The notes under the pieces are model-generated. The model was given only the letters and a program-made list of their open reading frames with translations. It was not told where the DNA came from and made no database searches. This document shows, one piece after another, positions 1 to 6,410 of a stretch of DNA of 64,000 nucleotides. A program made the position numbers and the translations under genes. Position 1 is the first letter of the stretch. Every line of letters starts with the position of its first letter. The DNA is from Collinsella aerofaciens (GTDB lineage: Bacteria; Actinomycetota; Coriobacteriia; Coriobacteriales; Coriobacteriaceae): assembly GCF_028209625.1 (NCBI RefSeq), contig NZ_JAQLDU010000003.1, forward strand, positions 40,112 to 104,111. Reading direction: 5' to 3'.

Positions 1-2
1 AC

Positions 3-512
3 CGCGGCTACGGTGAGCTGTCGAGCGAATCGGTCGGGCGCATCAAGGACATCATCGGTCAGCTGTGCGGCCGCGGTTATTTGGCAACCTCGCAGGGGCA
101 GTACCCGGTCGTTGGGCTGGGCCCGCGTGCCGTCGAGGTCGAGGATGAGGCGTTCGCCTTTACCGTTAAGCGTCGCGCGTCCAAGCGCAAGGCCTCGGCC
201 CGCGCCCGCCGTGCGGTGGATCTGCTGCGCGAGGAGGCCGAGCTGGATCAGCGCCCGCGCGTGGGCGACGATGCCGAGCTGTTCGAGCGCCTACGCGCCC
301 TGCGCAAGGAGATCTCGACCGAGCTGGAGATGGCGCCGTACATGGTCTTTTCCGACAAGGCCCTGCGCGGTCTGTGCCGTCTACGCCCGCAGACGCGCGA
401 CGAGCTTGTTCAGGTCAACGGCATTGGCGAGAAAAAGGCCGACGCCTTTGGCGAGCAGTTTATGGCGGCGATTGAAGAATTTGAGTCCGAGCATGCGCGG
501 GATGGAGCGTAA
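3..512 (+). CDS. recQ: RecQ-type DNA helicase, C-terminal fragment (cut by window start)
   Basis: The reading frame is open from the window edge, so only the C-terminal ~169 residues are visible. It starts within what looks like the winged-helix RQC region (GYGELS, then a GRGYL segment) and ends with an HRDC domain: KEISTELEMAPYMVFSDKAL followed by the helix-hairpin motif VNGIGEKKADAFG. HRDC domains of RecQ bind DNA and help the helicase unwind recombination and repair intermediates. The helicase motor motifs would lie upstream of the window. The stop codon is followed two bases later by the ATG of a GntR regulator, so the two genes may be co-transcribed although no functional link is obvious. 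The family assignment is secure; RecQ rather than another HRDC protein rests on the RQC-like start. Confidence 0.85.
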   Translation, partial: RGYGELSSESVGRIKDIIGQLCGRGYLATSQGQYPVVGLGPRAVEVEDEAFAFTVKRRASKRKASARARRAVDLLREEAELDQRPRVGDDAELFERLRALRKEISTELEMAPYMVFSDKALRGLCRLRPQTRDELVQVNGIGEKKADAFGEQFMAAIEEFESEHARDGA

Positions 513-514
513 CG

Positions 515-1270
515 ATGGCAACCGACGATAAAACCGACCGCGCTGGCGCGTCCGCCGTGCCGCTGTACCAGCAGGTCATGGACGACCTAAAGGGCGAGAT
601 CGCACGCGGCGTGTACGCGCCCGGCTCGCGCATTCCTTCCGAGATAGAGCTCGCGAAGTCCTACGGCGTGGGGCGCATTACCGTGCGCCGCGCCATCGAG
701 GAGCTGTCGCGCGCGGGGTACCTCAACCGCCAGCAGGGGAGGGGCACCTTCGTGTGCGCCCCCAAGCTCAAGCGCAAGATTGTCCAGAAAGGCGACGTCC
801 AGAGCTTTTCCGAGGGTTGCGCCGCCAACGACATGGTGGCCGGAGCGCGCCTGGTGTCGCGCGCGGTGGTTGCGGCGACGCACGAGGACGCGGCGTTTTT
901 TGGCGTGGAACCCGGCTGCGAGCTCATTGTGGTCGAGCGCGTGCGCACGGCAGACGGCGTGCCCGTCATGCTCGAGAACAACGCCTTTGTGCTCGCCGAC
1001 CATCCCTACCTGCAGACGCTTGCCGATAAGGACCTCGCCGACAACTCGATCTTCTCGCTCGTTGCCGAGCATTCGGGTCGCGCGCCGCTCAAGTCCGACC
1101 CCTGCACCGTGGAGATTGCGCTGGCGGATGCCCACGCGGCCCCGCTGCTGGAGGTGCCGGTCGGCGAGCCGCTCTTCTATATGGAGGCCTACTTTACCGA
1201 CGCCGGCGGACGCCCTCTACTGCTCGGGCGTCAAAAGATCGTGGGCTCGCGCTACGTGTTCGACATCTAA
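515..1270 (+). CDS. GntR-family transcriptional regulator with UTRA ligand domain
   Basis: A 251-residue regulator of the HutC/FrlR type. Residues ~17-85 form the GntR winged helix-turn-helix (PLYQQVMDDLKGEIARG, then IPSEIELAKSYGVGRITVRR and GRGTFV). The rest is a UTRA domain, which in this family binds a sugar phosphate or similar effector. It sits directly upstream of a SIS-domain sugar-phosphate deglycase and is separated from it by a 144-base gap that carries paired ATAGAACA-type repeats, a likely operator. By analogy with FrlR/GfrR-type regulators it probably represses the SIS gene until an Amadori-compound phosphate is present; that effector is an inference. The ATG at 515 lies 2 bases after the recQ stop with a GGAG upstream. 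Confidence 0.88.
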   Translation: MATDDKTDRAGASAVPLYQQVMDDLKGEIARGVYAPGSRIPSEIELAKSYGVGRITVRRAIEELSRAGYLNRQQGRGTFVCAPKLKRKIVQKGDVQSFSEGCAANDMVAGARLVSRAVVAATHEDAAFFGVEPGCELIVVERVRTADGVPVMLENNAFVLADHPYLQTLADKDLADNSIFSLVAEHSGRAPLKSDPCTVEIALADAHAAPLLEVPVGEPLFYMEAYFTDAGGRPLLLGRQKIVGSRYVFDI

Positions 1271-1279
1271 CGTCCACAG

Positions 1280-1359
1280 ATAGAACAACATAGAACAAAT
1301 TTGCCGGGATGACTTCACGGGCGTTATTACACGTGTTATAAATAGGACAACATAGAACG
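1280..1359. promoter_or_regulatory. Paired ATAGAACA-type direct repeats, probable regulator operator
   Basis: Two copies of a bipartite site are visible: ATAGAACAACATAGAACA at 1280-1297 and ATAGGACAACATAGAACG at 1342-1359. Within each, the ATAGAACA half-sites are 10 bases apart, one helical turn. A near-palindrome around ACACGTGT lies between them. The position, just upstream of the SIS gene and just downstream of the GntR gene, suggests the operator of that regulator. No confident -35/-10 pair could be assigned. Confidence 0.5.
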
Positions 1360-1414
1360 ACCGCAGGTACGAGCTGCCGTCGTTCAAAGCCGCCACACAA
1401 GGAGGAGCGTCACC

Positions 1415-2383
1415 GTGAACGCACACGATCTGATTCAGGAAATTATCGAGCGCAAGGGTAAGATCGAGAACGTCTTTTGGATCGCCTGCGGCGGTTCGAT
1501 GATCGACCTGATGCCGGCTAACGAGCTGCTCAAGCGCGAGGCCACCACGTTTGCCTCAACGGTCTACACGGCACGCGAGTTTTGCCTGATGGCGCCCAAG
1601 AGCCTGGGGCCGAAGTCACTCGTCGTCGCCTGCAGCCACAGCGGCAATACGCAGGAGGTTGTCGATGCCTGCGAGATGGCGCTCGCCGCCGGCGCCGAGG
1701 TCGTGACTATGACCGACTACGCGGGCTCCAAGATCGACAACGGCAAGTGGACCACCTGGGTCTATCCGTGGGGCAAGGGCGAGTCGCAGGCCGAGGTCCC
1801 GCAGGGCATTGGCGTGCTAATGGCTGCCGAGCTGCTCGACCAGCAGGAGGGCTACGAGGCGCTCGCCGACATGTATGCCGGCCTTAAGCAGATGGACGCG
1901 CTGCTGCCCGCCGCCCGCGAGAAGGTCAACGCCGAGCTGGGCGATCGCTTTGCCGAGCTCTGCCAGCAGCACAAGTTCTTCTATATCCTGGGCTCCGGCC
2001 CCAACTTTAGCCAGACCTATGCCATGGCCATCTGCTCGCTCATGGAGATGCAGTGGCAGCACTGCTGCTACATCCACTCCGGCGAGTACTTCCACGGCCC
2101 GTTCGAGGCTACCGAGCCCGGCGTGTTCTACTTTGTGCAGCTCGGATCGGGCGAGTGTCGCCCCATGGAGGAGCGCGCGCTGGCGTTCCTCAACACGCAC
2201 ACCGACACGATCATGGTGCTCGACGCACTCGAGTACGGCGTGGGCGACGTGCCTGCCAGCGTGCGTTCGTACCTGGAGCCAATCTTCTTCTACGCGATGA
2301 GCTGCGAGCTGCGCGCAGCCCGCGGTAAGGCGTTCGACCACAGCCCCGAGATTCGTCGCTACATGGGCATCGAGCAGTACTAG
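1415..2383 (+). CDS. SIS-domain sugar-phosphate deglycase (FrlB/GfrF-like)
   Basis: A 322-residue protein with two SIS folds. The first carries FWIACGGSM and a Ser-rich loop ACSHSGNTQEV typical of phosphosugar binding; the second has YILGSGPN and the SGEYFHGP segment, where the family places its catalytic Glu. The C-terminus PEIRRYMGIEQY matches the ending style of FrlB, which cleaves fructoselysine-6-phosphate to glucose-6-phosphate and lysine. A GGAGG-like site precedes the ATG. It is the sole structural gene after the GntR regulator, and a second SIS deglycase lies in a PTS operon 10 kb away. The pair would match gfrE/gfrF of the Salmonella fructoselysine/glucoselysine system. The exact substrate cannot be read from sequence. 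Confidence 0.8.
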   Translation: MNAHDLIQEIIERKGKIENVFWIACGGSMIDLMPANELLKREATTFASTVYTAREFCLMAPKSLGPKSLVVACSHSGNTQEVVDACEMALAAGAEVVTMTDYAGSKIDNGKWTTWVYPWGKGESQAEVPQGIGVLMAAELLDQQEGYEALADMYAGLKQMDALLPAAREKVNAELGDRFAELCQQHKFFYILGSGPNFSQTYAMAICSLMEMQWQHCCYIHSGEYFHGPFEATEPGVFYFVQLGSGECRPMEERALAFLNTHTDTIMVLDALEYGVGDVPASVRSYLEPIFFYAMSCELRAARGKAFDHSPEIRRYMGIEQY

Positions 2384-2406
2384 GTACCGGGAATTATCTT
2401 TTTTGA

Positions 2407-2437
2407 CGGGGTCTGCGCTGCGCGCGGGCCCCTTTTT
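2407..2437 (+). terminator. Rho-independent terminator of the SIS gene
   Basis: A GC-rich stem (GGGGTCTGCGC pairing imperfectly with GCGCGGGCCCC) is followed by TTTTT, about 25 bases after the SIS stop codon. Confidence 0.7.
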
Positions 2438-2476
2438 GCGTTGTGGCGGCCGGATTCGTGTCTGCGCGAAAACGAA

Positions 2477-2650
2477 GTCTAATACTTTTCCGCGAAGTGA
2501 ACGACCTATTTTGGACCCCCGAAGCATCGACATTTTTTGGCGCCAAAACCGCAGGAAAATCTTAATGAAACCGCAGGAAATGGTTCCCATAAAGTGTCGA
2601 TGCTTCGGGGGCTCATTTTTGCTCGTTCACTTCGCGGAAAAGTATTAGAC
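2477..2650. repeat. MITE-like 174-bp palindromic element with 28-bp terminal inverted repeats
   Basis: Positions 2477-2504 and 2623-2650 are perfect inverted repeats of 28 bp (outer end GTCTAATACTTTTCCGCG). A second perfect inverted pair of 17 bp (CCCCCGAAGCATCGACA at 2516-2532 against 2595-2611) lies inside, and the centre holds a direct repeat AAACCGCAGGAAA. The whole unit can fold into one long hairpin and contains no credible gene. It sits between two convergent transcription units. The structure suggests a non-autonomous mobile element; no target-site duplication was identified. Confidence 0.8.
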
Positions 2651-2680
2651 CTAAATTTGTAAGCGTGTCGTGTGAGCCAA

Positions 2681-2722
2681 AAAGCGGGCCGCGCCGATGG
2701 GTTTCCGGCGCGGCCCGCTTTA
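2681..2722 (-). terminator. Terminator of the lactate/hydroxyacid dehydrogenase gene
   Basis: The stem AAAGCGGGCCGCGCC pairs perfectly with GGCGCGGCCCGCTTT around a short loop. On the minus strand the stem is followed by a T run, which fits the dehydrogenase gene that ends at 2764. Confidence 0.85.
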
Positions 2723-2763
2723 CATGGCGTCCGTATGGGCGAGGTGTCGCGTCAAGCGGCGGC

Positions 2764-3741
2764 CTACTTTGCGTCGTACGCCTCGGCGTCCCACCAGTCG
2801 AGCTGGGCGATGTTGCCGCGGATGTGCCGGCAGCTCTTGTGGAAGCCCTCGAGCTCGTACTCGGACAGGTCGAGCGTGTAGACCTCCTCGACGCCCTCGG
2901 CACCGATCACGCACGGCAGGGAGGTAAAGATGCCCTCCTCGCCATACTGGCCGGTCATGAGCGTGGAGGCGGAAAGCACGGCGTGCTCGTTATGCAGAAC
3001 GGCAGCGCAGACGCGCGCGGCGGAGTTGGCGACGGCGTACTCGGTGCACTGCTTGCCCTGGTAGGTCACATAGCCGCCCTTACGCGCGAGCTCCTCGACC
3101 TCCATGTGGTCAAAGGCGTACTTGTCGGGGTTTTCGGCCTGAAGCTCGGTCAAGCTCTTACCGGCGATGGTTGCGGCCTTAAAGGCGGCCAGCTGGCTAA
3201 AGCCGTGCTCGCCGATCATGTAGGCGTCGACGGACTTGGGGCTCACGCCAACTTTCTTGGAGATCTCGGTGCGCAGGCGGGCCGAATCCAGGCCGCAGCC
3301 CGAGCCGATGATCTTCTTGGGATCGTAGCCGGTCAGGTGCCACAGCTCGGTGCACACGACGTCGCAGGGGTTGGAGATGCTCACGAAGATGCCGTCAAAG
3401 CCGGCGTCGACGATGCGCTTGGCAAAGGTGCGGGCGGCGTCGGTGGTAAAGAACAGCTCGCCGTCGCGGTTGCCGGCGGCCAGCGCGACCTTGCCGGCGG
3501 CGTTGACGATGACGTCGCAGCAGGCCAGCTCCTCGTAGTGGTCGTAGCAGTTGACGATCTTGGTGTTGTACGGGACAAACGAAAGGGAGTCGCGCAGGTC
3601 CTGGACCTCGGACGTCACCTTGGCCTCGTTGATATCGCATAGGTACAGCTCATCGGCAATGCCCTGCATGAGCAGGCTGTTGGCGACATGTGCTCCTACG
3701 TGGCCCTGGCCGACCACACCGATCTTACGCGTCTGGTACAT
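2764..3741 (-). CDS. L-2-hydroxyisocaproate / L-lactate dehydrogenase family
   Basis: A 325-residue NAD-dependent 2-hydroxyacid dehydrogenase of the lactate/malate family. The N-terminal Rossmann motif is GVVGQGHVG (residues 8-16). Active-site residues are visible: Arg92 in GNRDGE of the mobile loop, Asp152 and Arg155 in LDSARLR, and His179 in IGEHGFSQ. Segments such as ISNPCDV and EVEELARKGGYVTYQGK resemble Lactobacillus L-HicDH more than classical LDH, so the substrate may be pyruvate or a branched 2-oxo acid. The start at 3741 was chosen because AAAGGA lies just upstream; an earlier ATG at 3780 has no ribosome binding site. It would regenerate NAD in fermentative metabolism. Confidence 0.88.
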   Translation of the reverse strand: MYQTRKIGVVGQGHVGAHVANSLLMQGIADELYLCDINEAKVTSEVQDLRDSLSFVPYNTKIVNCYDHYEELACCDVIVNAAGKVALAAGNRDGELFFTTDAARTFAKRIVDAGFDGIFVSISNPCDVVCTELWHLTGYDPKKIIGSGCGLDSARLRTEISKKVGVSPKSVDAYMIGEHGFSQLAAFKAATIAGKSLTELQAENPDKYAFDHMEVEELARKGGYVTYQGKQCTEYAVANSAARVCAAVLHNEHAVLSASTLMTGQYGEEGIFTSLPCVIGAEGVEEVYTLDLSEYELEGFHKSCRHIRGNIAQLDWWDAEAYDAK

Positions 3742-3818
3742 ATATGTATCCTTTCGGCCGAGTTTTTCGCGTCGGACCATTGTAGCGTCCTGGCGTCACT
3801 TTGCTAAGCTAAAGTGCC

Positions 3819-3923
3819 GTAGATTTTTGGGACATGCCTTTATTTCTACTTTTACGGCGTTTTAGGACGAACAGTGCCCGGATGGTCGAAAGGTAGAAAT
3901 TAAGGCATGTCCCAAAAATCTAC
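3819..3923. repeat. MITE-like 105-bp element with 31-bp terminal inverted repeats
   Basis: The ends 3819-3849 and 3893-3923 are inverted repeats of 31 bp with one mismatch (outer end GTAGATTTTTGGGACATGCC). The 43-base centre has no coding potential. It lies in the divergent gap between the dehydrogenase and metA genes. The arms are unrelated to those of the 174-bp element at 2477, so this is a separate family. The right arm ends about 40 bases before a possible metA promoter. Confidence 0.82.
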
Positions 3924-3996
3924 CGCTGGGGGATGTGCTCGCGCGGATGGGGTCGCTCGTTGTACCATAGCTGCAACTGACTCGTTAGGAGCTTCC

Positions 3997-4923
3997 ATGC
4001 CCATTCGCATTCCCGACGCCCTCCCTGCCGCCGCGCAGCTCGAGAGCGAGAACATCTTTGTCATGACCGAGTACCGCGCGCTGCACCAGGACATCCGTCC
4101 GCTGCGCGTGCTCATCCTCAACCTCATGCCCACCAAGATCGCCACCGAGACGCAGATCATGCGTAAGCTCTCCAACACGCCGCTGCAGGTGGAGGTGGAC
4201 CTGCTGCGCACCAAGACGCACGAGGCCACGCATGTGAGCGCCGGCCACCTGGAGACGTTCTACCGCACGTTCGATGACATCCGCGACATCCACTACGACG
4301 GGCTGATCATCACGGGCGCGCCGGTGGAGCAGATGCCGTTTGAAGAGGTCGACTACTGGCCCGAGCTCTGCCAGATCATGGACTGGTCCACCACGCACGT
4401 GCACTCCACGCTGCACATTTGCTGGGGCGCGCAGGCGGGGCTCTACCATCATTACGGCATTCAGAAGTACGACCTGCCGGCAAAGGCGAGCGGCGTCTTT
4501 GAGCATTACCTGGTAAAGCCGCAAAGCCCGCTGGTCCGCGGCTTTGACGACTGTTTCTATGCTGTGCATTCGCGCAACACCGATGTGCGCCGCGAGGACG
4601 TGGAAGCCGAGCCGCAGCTTGAGGTCGTGGCCGTGTCCGACGAGGTGGGCCTGTACATCGTCAAGTCGACCGACAGCCGCCGTTTCTTTGTCTTTGGACA
4701 TCCCGAGTACGATACCGATACGCTGCGCCTAGAGTACGAGCGCGACGTGAAGCGCGGGCTTGATCCCGAGGTGCCGGCCCATTACTTCCCGGGCGACGAC
4801 CCTACCGCCGAGCCGCGCAACGTCTGGCGCAGCCAGGCTCAGCTGTTCTACACCAACTGGCTCAACTACTACGTCTACCAGACCACGCCCTACGACCTGG
4901 CCCGCGCCGGCGAGGAGCACTAG
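3997..4923 (+). CDS. metA: Homoserine O-acyltransferase MetA, predicted acetyl-CoA type
   Basis: Transfers an acyl group to the hydroxyl of homoserine, the first committed step of methionine synthesis, in the cytoplasm. The 308-residue protein carries the glutamine-amidotransferase-like triad: Cys142 in [11 protein letters not shown], His235 and Glu237 in FGHPEYD. Residue 111, which sets acyl specificity in this family, is Glu ([15 protein letters not shown]), as in acetyl-CoA-using enzymes such as that of Bacillus cereus; succinyl-CoA enzymes have Gly there. The start at 3997 has TAGGAG six bases upstream; an upstream ATG in frame lies inside the inverted-repeat element and is rejected. No SAM riboswitch or T-box is visible upstream. 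Confidence 0.95.
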   Translation: MPIRIPDALPAAAQLESENIFVMTEYRALHQDIRPLRVLILNLMPTKIATETQIMRKLSNTPLQVEVDLLRTKTHEATHVSAGHLETFYRTFDDIRDIHYDGLIITGAPVEQMPFEEVDYWPELCQIMDWSTTHVHSTLHICWGAQAGLYHHYGIQKYDLPAKASGVFEHYLVKPQSPLVRGFDDCFYAVHSRNTDVRREDVEAEPQLEVVAVSDEVGLYIVKSTDSRRFFVFGHPEYDTDTLRLEYERDVKRGLDPEVPAHYFPGDDPTAEPRNVWRSQAQLFYTNWLNYYVYQTTPYDLARAGEEH

Positions 4924-4954
4924 ACTTCGCTCGTGTAACGAGGCGCGCCAGCGG

Positions 4955-5551
4955 TTAGGCGCTGATGATGTTGGGTAGCGGCAGGTCGTGGACGTCTGCG
5001 GGGACGTGGTCGACGCGCTGCTCTTCAAAGGCGATGCCGATGATGTGGCAGTCGGGACGAAGCGTGGGCAGGTAGCGGTCGTAGCAGCCGCCGCCGTAGC
5101 CCAGGCGCGCGCCGGCGCGGTCGAAAGCCACGAGCGGCACGACGATCATGTCGAGAGCTTCGGCAGGCACAATGGGGAAGCGGCTGCTGTCGATGTCCGT
5201 GGCCGCAAAGGCCCGCGTGGGGTGGGCGATAAACGTAGCCGCGTCCGCGTCGCCGGCAGCAACTGCCCGCATACACATGCGCTGGCCACAAGCTGCGGCG
5301 TCTGTTGCCGAGAGCATGCACGGATAGGCCACGCGCCAGCCACGTTTGGCGGCAGCTGCGGCAAACGCGGCTGAGTCGACTTCGGAACCCATCGCGGCAT
5401 AGACGGCAACGGTGTGCGGCGCCGCGGCATCCAAGCGGCCCAGCAGCTCAACCAGCCGCGCACAGATATCAGCAGACTTCGCCGCCCGCAAGTCCAAATC
5501 AAGAGCATCGCGCCGAGCAATCACCGCCCGCCGCAACTCAGCCTTGTCCAT
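4955..5551 (-). CDS. 5-formyltetrahydrofolate cyclo-ligase
   Basis: Converts 5-formyl-THF to 5,10-methenyl-THF using ATP, recovering a stored folate form for one-carbon metabolism. The 198-residue protein has the family N-terminus MDKAELRRAVIARRDAL, a VAVYAAMGSEVDS substrate segment, and the C-terminal signature GARLGYGGGCYDRYL followed by IGIAFEEQRV. The start at 5551 has GAGAGGAAG upstream; the frame is open further upstream, but that part lies in repeat DNA. It converges with metA across a gap of only 31 bases, with no clear terminator between. Confidence 0.93.
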   Translation of the reverse strand: MDKAELRRAVIARRDALDLDLRAAKSADICARLVELLGRLDAAAPHTVAVYAAMGSEVDSAAFAAAAAKRGWRVAYPCMLSATDAAACGQRMCMRAVAAGDADAATFIAHPTRAFAATDIDSSRFPIVPAEALDMIVVPLVAFDRAGARLGYGGGCYDRYLPTLRPDCHIIGIAFEEQRVDHVPADVHDLPLPNIISA

Positions 5552-5569
5552 CCCGGCTTCCTCTCCCAA

Positions 5570-5616
5570 ACCTACCAAAAAGGGCAGGTTTATTTTGGCA
5601 GGTTTTATCTGGGCAA
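5570..5616. repeat. Copy 1 of a dispersed CAGGTTTATTTTGGCAGG repeat
   Basis: This ~47-base stretch just upstream of the cyclo-ligase start is an inverted copy of 61682-61731, 56 kb away. Both share TTTGCCCAGATAAAACC and CCAAAATAAACCTG on one strand with only a few mismatches. A third, weaker copy is at 61570-61610. The sequence spans the leader of the cyclo-ligase gene. Confidence 0.7.
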
Positions 5617-5622
5617 ATGTCG

Positions 5623-5661
5623 AAACCACCACAAAGGTGCCTGTCCCCTTTGTGGTGGTTT
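5623..5661. repeat. Perfect 15-bp-stem hairpin, GTCCCC-loop family, copy 1
   Basis: AAACCACCACAAAGG (5623-5637) pairs perfectly with CCTTTGTGGTGGTTT (5647-5661) around TGCCTGTCC. A close relative is at 6361-6397. It may act as a bidirectional terminator for hicB on the minus strand, which ends 18 bases away. Confidence 0.75.
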
Positions 5662-5678
5662 TGGCCCATGCGTTAACG

Positions 5679-6008
5679 CTATAACGCCGCGGCGATTGCT
5701 TCGGTCACAAACTTATTGAGTGACTCGCCCTTCTTTGCCGCCGCCAGTGCTGCCTGCTTGTGAAGCTCGGAGCCTGTTCTCACATTGAACGAGCCCTTAA
5801 AAGCCCGCTCTGGTTCCTTGCCCTTTTCGGCACAAAACTCAAGGTAATCGTCGACGGCGTCGTGGAAGCATTGCTCCACTTCTTCAGCCGTGGAGCCTTC
5901 AAATACAATTGCGTCCCTAATGCCGGCGACCATACCTGTTAGTACATGCTGCTCGGCATCGAACTCGACTGGGGCGAAATAGCCCTTGTATGCCAAAACG
6001 TTACTCAT
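5679..6008 (-). CDS. hicB: HicB-family antitoxin
   Basis: A 109-residue antitoxin of the HicB type. The N-terminal half is the degenerate RNase-H-like HicB fold (YFAPVEFDAEQHVLTG, then EEVEQCFHDAVDDYLEFC). The C-terminal half is a ribbon-helix-helix DNA-binding module (FNVRTGSELHKQAALAAAKK, then SLNKFVTEAI). It should neutralise HicA and repress the operon. The start at 6008 has GGAGG six bases upstream and overlaps the hicA stop by 8 bases, giving translational coupling; an in-frame ATG at 6023 is less well placed. Confidence 0.9.
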   Translation of the reverse strand: MSNVLAYKGYFAPVEFDAEQHVLTGMVAGIRDAIVFEGSTAEEVEQCFHDAVDDYLEFCAEKGKEPERAFKGSFNVRTGSELHKQAALAAAKKGESLNKFVTEAIAAAL

Positions 6009-6264
6009 GACTGCCTCCGACATCCTGCAGAAATCGAACGATGTTTCGAATTGTCCCCGCTGTCAATTCGTCAGATGGATGAGGCGCGTGCATCACGAAC
6101 ATCCTGCCATCTGAGGGCCTGTAGAAGCGAATGCGCGATCCGGATGTCTTGCCTTTGCTGTCCATTTCAAAGCCATATGAGGCCATGACTTTTAAAAAAT
6201 CGGCATACCGATACGTCGAAGGGCAGCTAAACAGTTGGGCGATGAGTTTATCGGCTCGAGTCAT
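6001..6264 (-). CDS. hicA: HicA-family mRNA interferase toxin
   Basis: An 87-residue member of the double-stranded-RNA-binding-like HicA toxins, which cleave mRNA. It belongs to the variant with GSRIRFYRP in place of the usual GSHxxF and with the later motif MHAPHPSDELTAGTIRNIV. In this variant the catalytic His is probably one in HAPHP, which is an inference from family patterns. The gene is first in the hicA-hicB operon; a palindromic site and a promoter lie just upstream. An GAGGCAGG ribosome binding site precedes the ATG. Confidence 0.87.
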   Translation of the reverse strand: MTRADKLIAQLFSCPSTYRYADFLKVMASYGFEMDSKGKTSGSRIRFYRPSDGRMFVMHAPHPSDELTAGTIRNIVRFLQDVGGSHE

Positions 6265-6278
6265 CCTGCCTCACATTC

Positions 6279-6316
6279 TGCAACTATATTCTAGTTGCAA
6301 TTTAGATCCGATGCAA
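6279..6316 (-). promoter_or_regulatory. hicAB promoter with overlapping palindromic operator
   Basis: On the minus strand a -35 TTGCAT (6311-6316) and a -10 TAGAAT (6288-6293) are separated by 17 bases. The -10 lies inside the palindrome TGCAACTA-N5-TAGTTGCA (6279-6299), so a bound HicB ribbon-helix-helix would block RNA polymerase. Two further copies of TATAGAACA lie upstream at 6327-6335 and 6344-6352. Confidence 0.65.
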
Positions 6317-6360
6317 TCACCCATACTATAGAACATGTGTACGTATAGAACAAGTGTTCG

Positions 6361-6397
6361 AACCACTACAAAGGGGCCTGTCCCCTTTGTAGTGGTT
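6361..6397. terminator. Perfect 16-bp-stem hairpin, GTCCCC-loop family, copy 2
   Basis: AACCACTACAAAGGGG (6361-6376) pairs perfectly with CCCCTTTGTAGTGGTT (6382-6397) around CCTGT. It is almost the same as the hairpin at 5623. It lies just past the end of the M16 peptidase gene on the minus strand and probably terminates it, although it also matches a dispersed repeat family. Confidence 0.7.
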
Positions 6398-6410
6398 TTG
6401 CTTGCTGTGG

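Noticed and set aside
1275..1414. A riboswitch upstream of the first SIS gene
   Set aside because: The conserved feature is a DNA direct repeat, not an RNA fold; an operator is the simpler reading.
3924..3996. SAM riboswitch or T-box upstream of metA
   Set aside because: The space between the inverted-repeat element and the start is about 70 bases and has no matching core.
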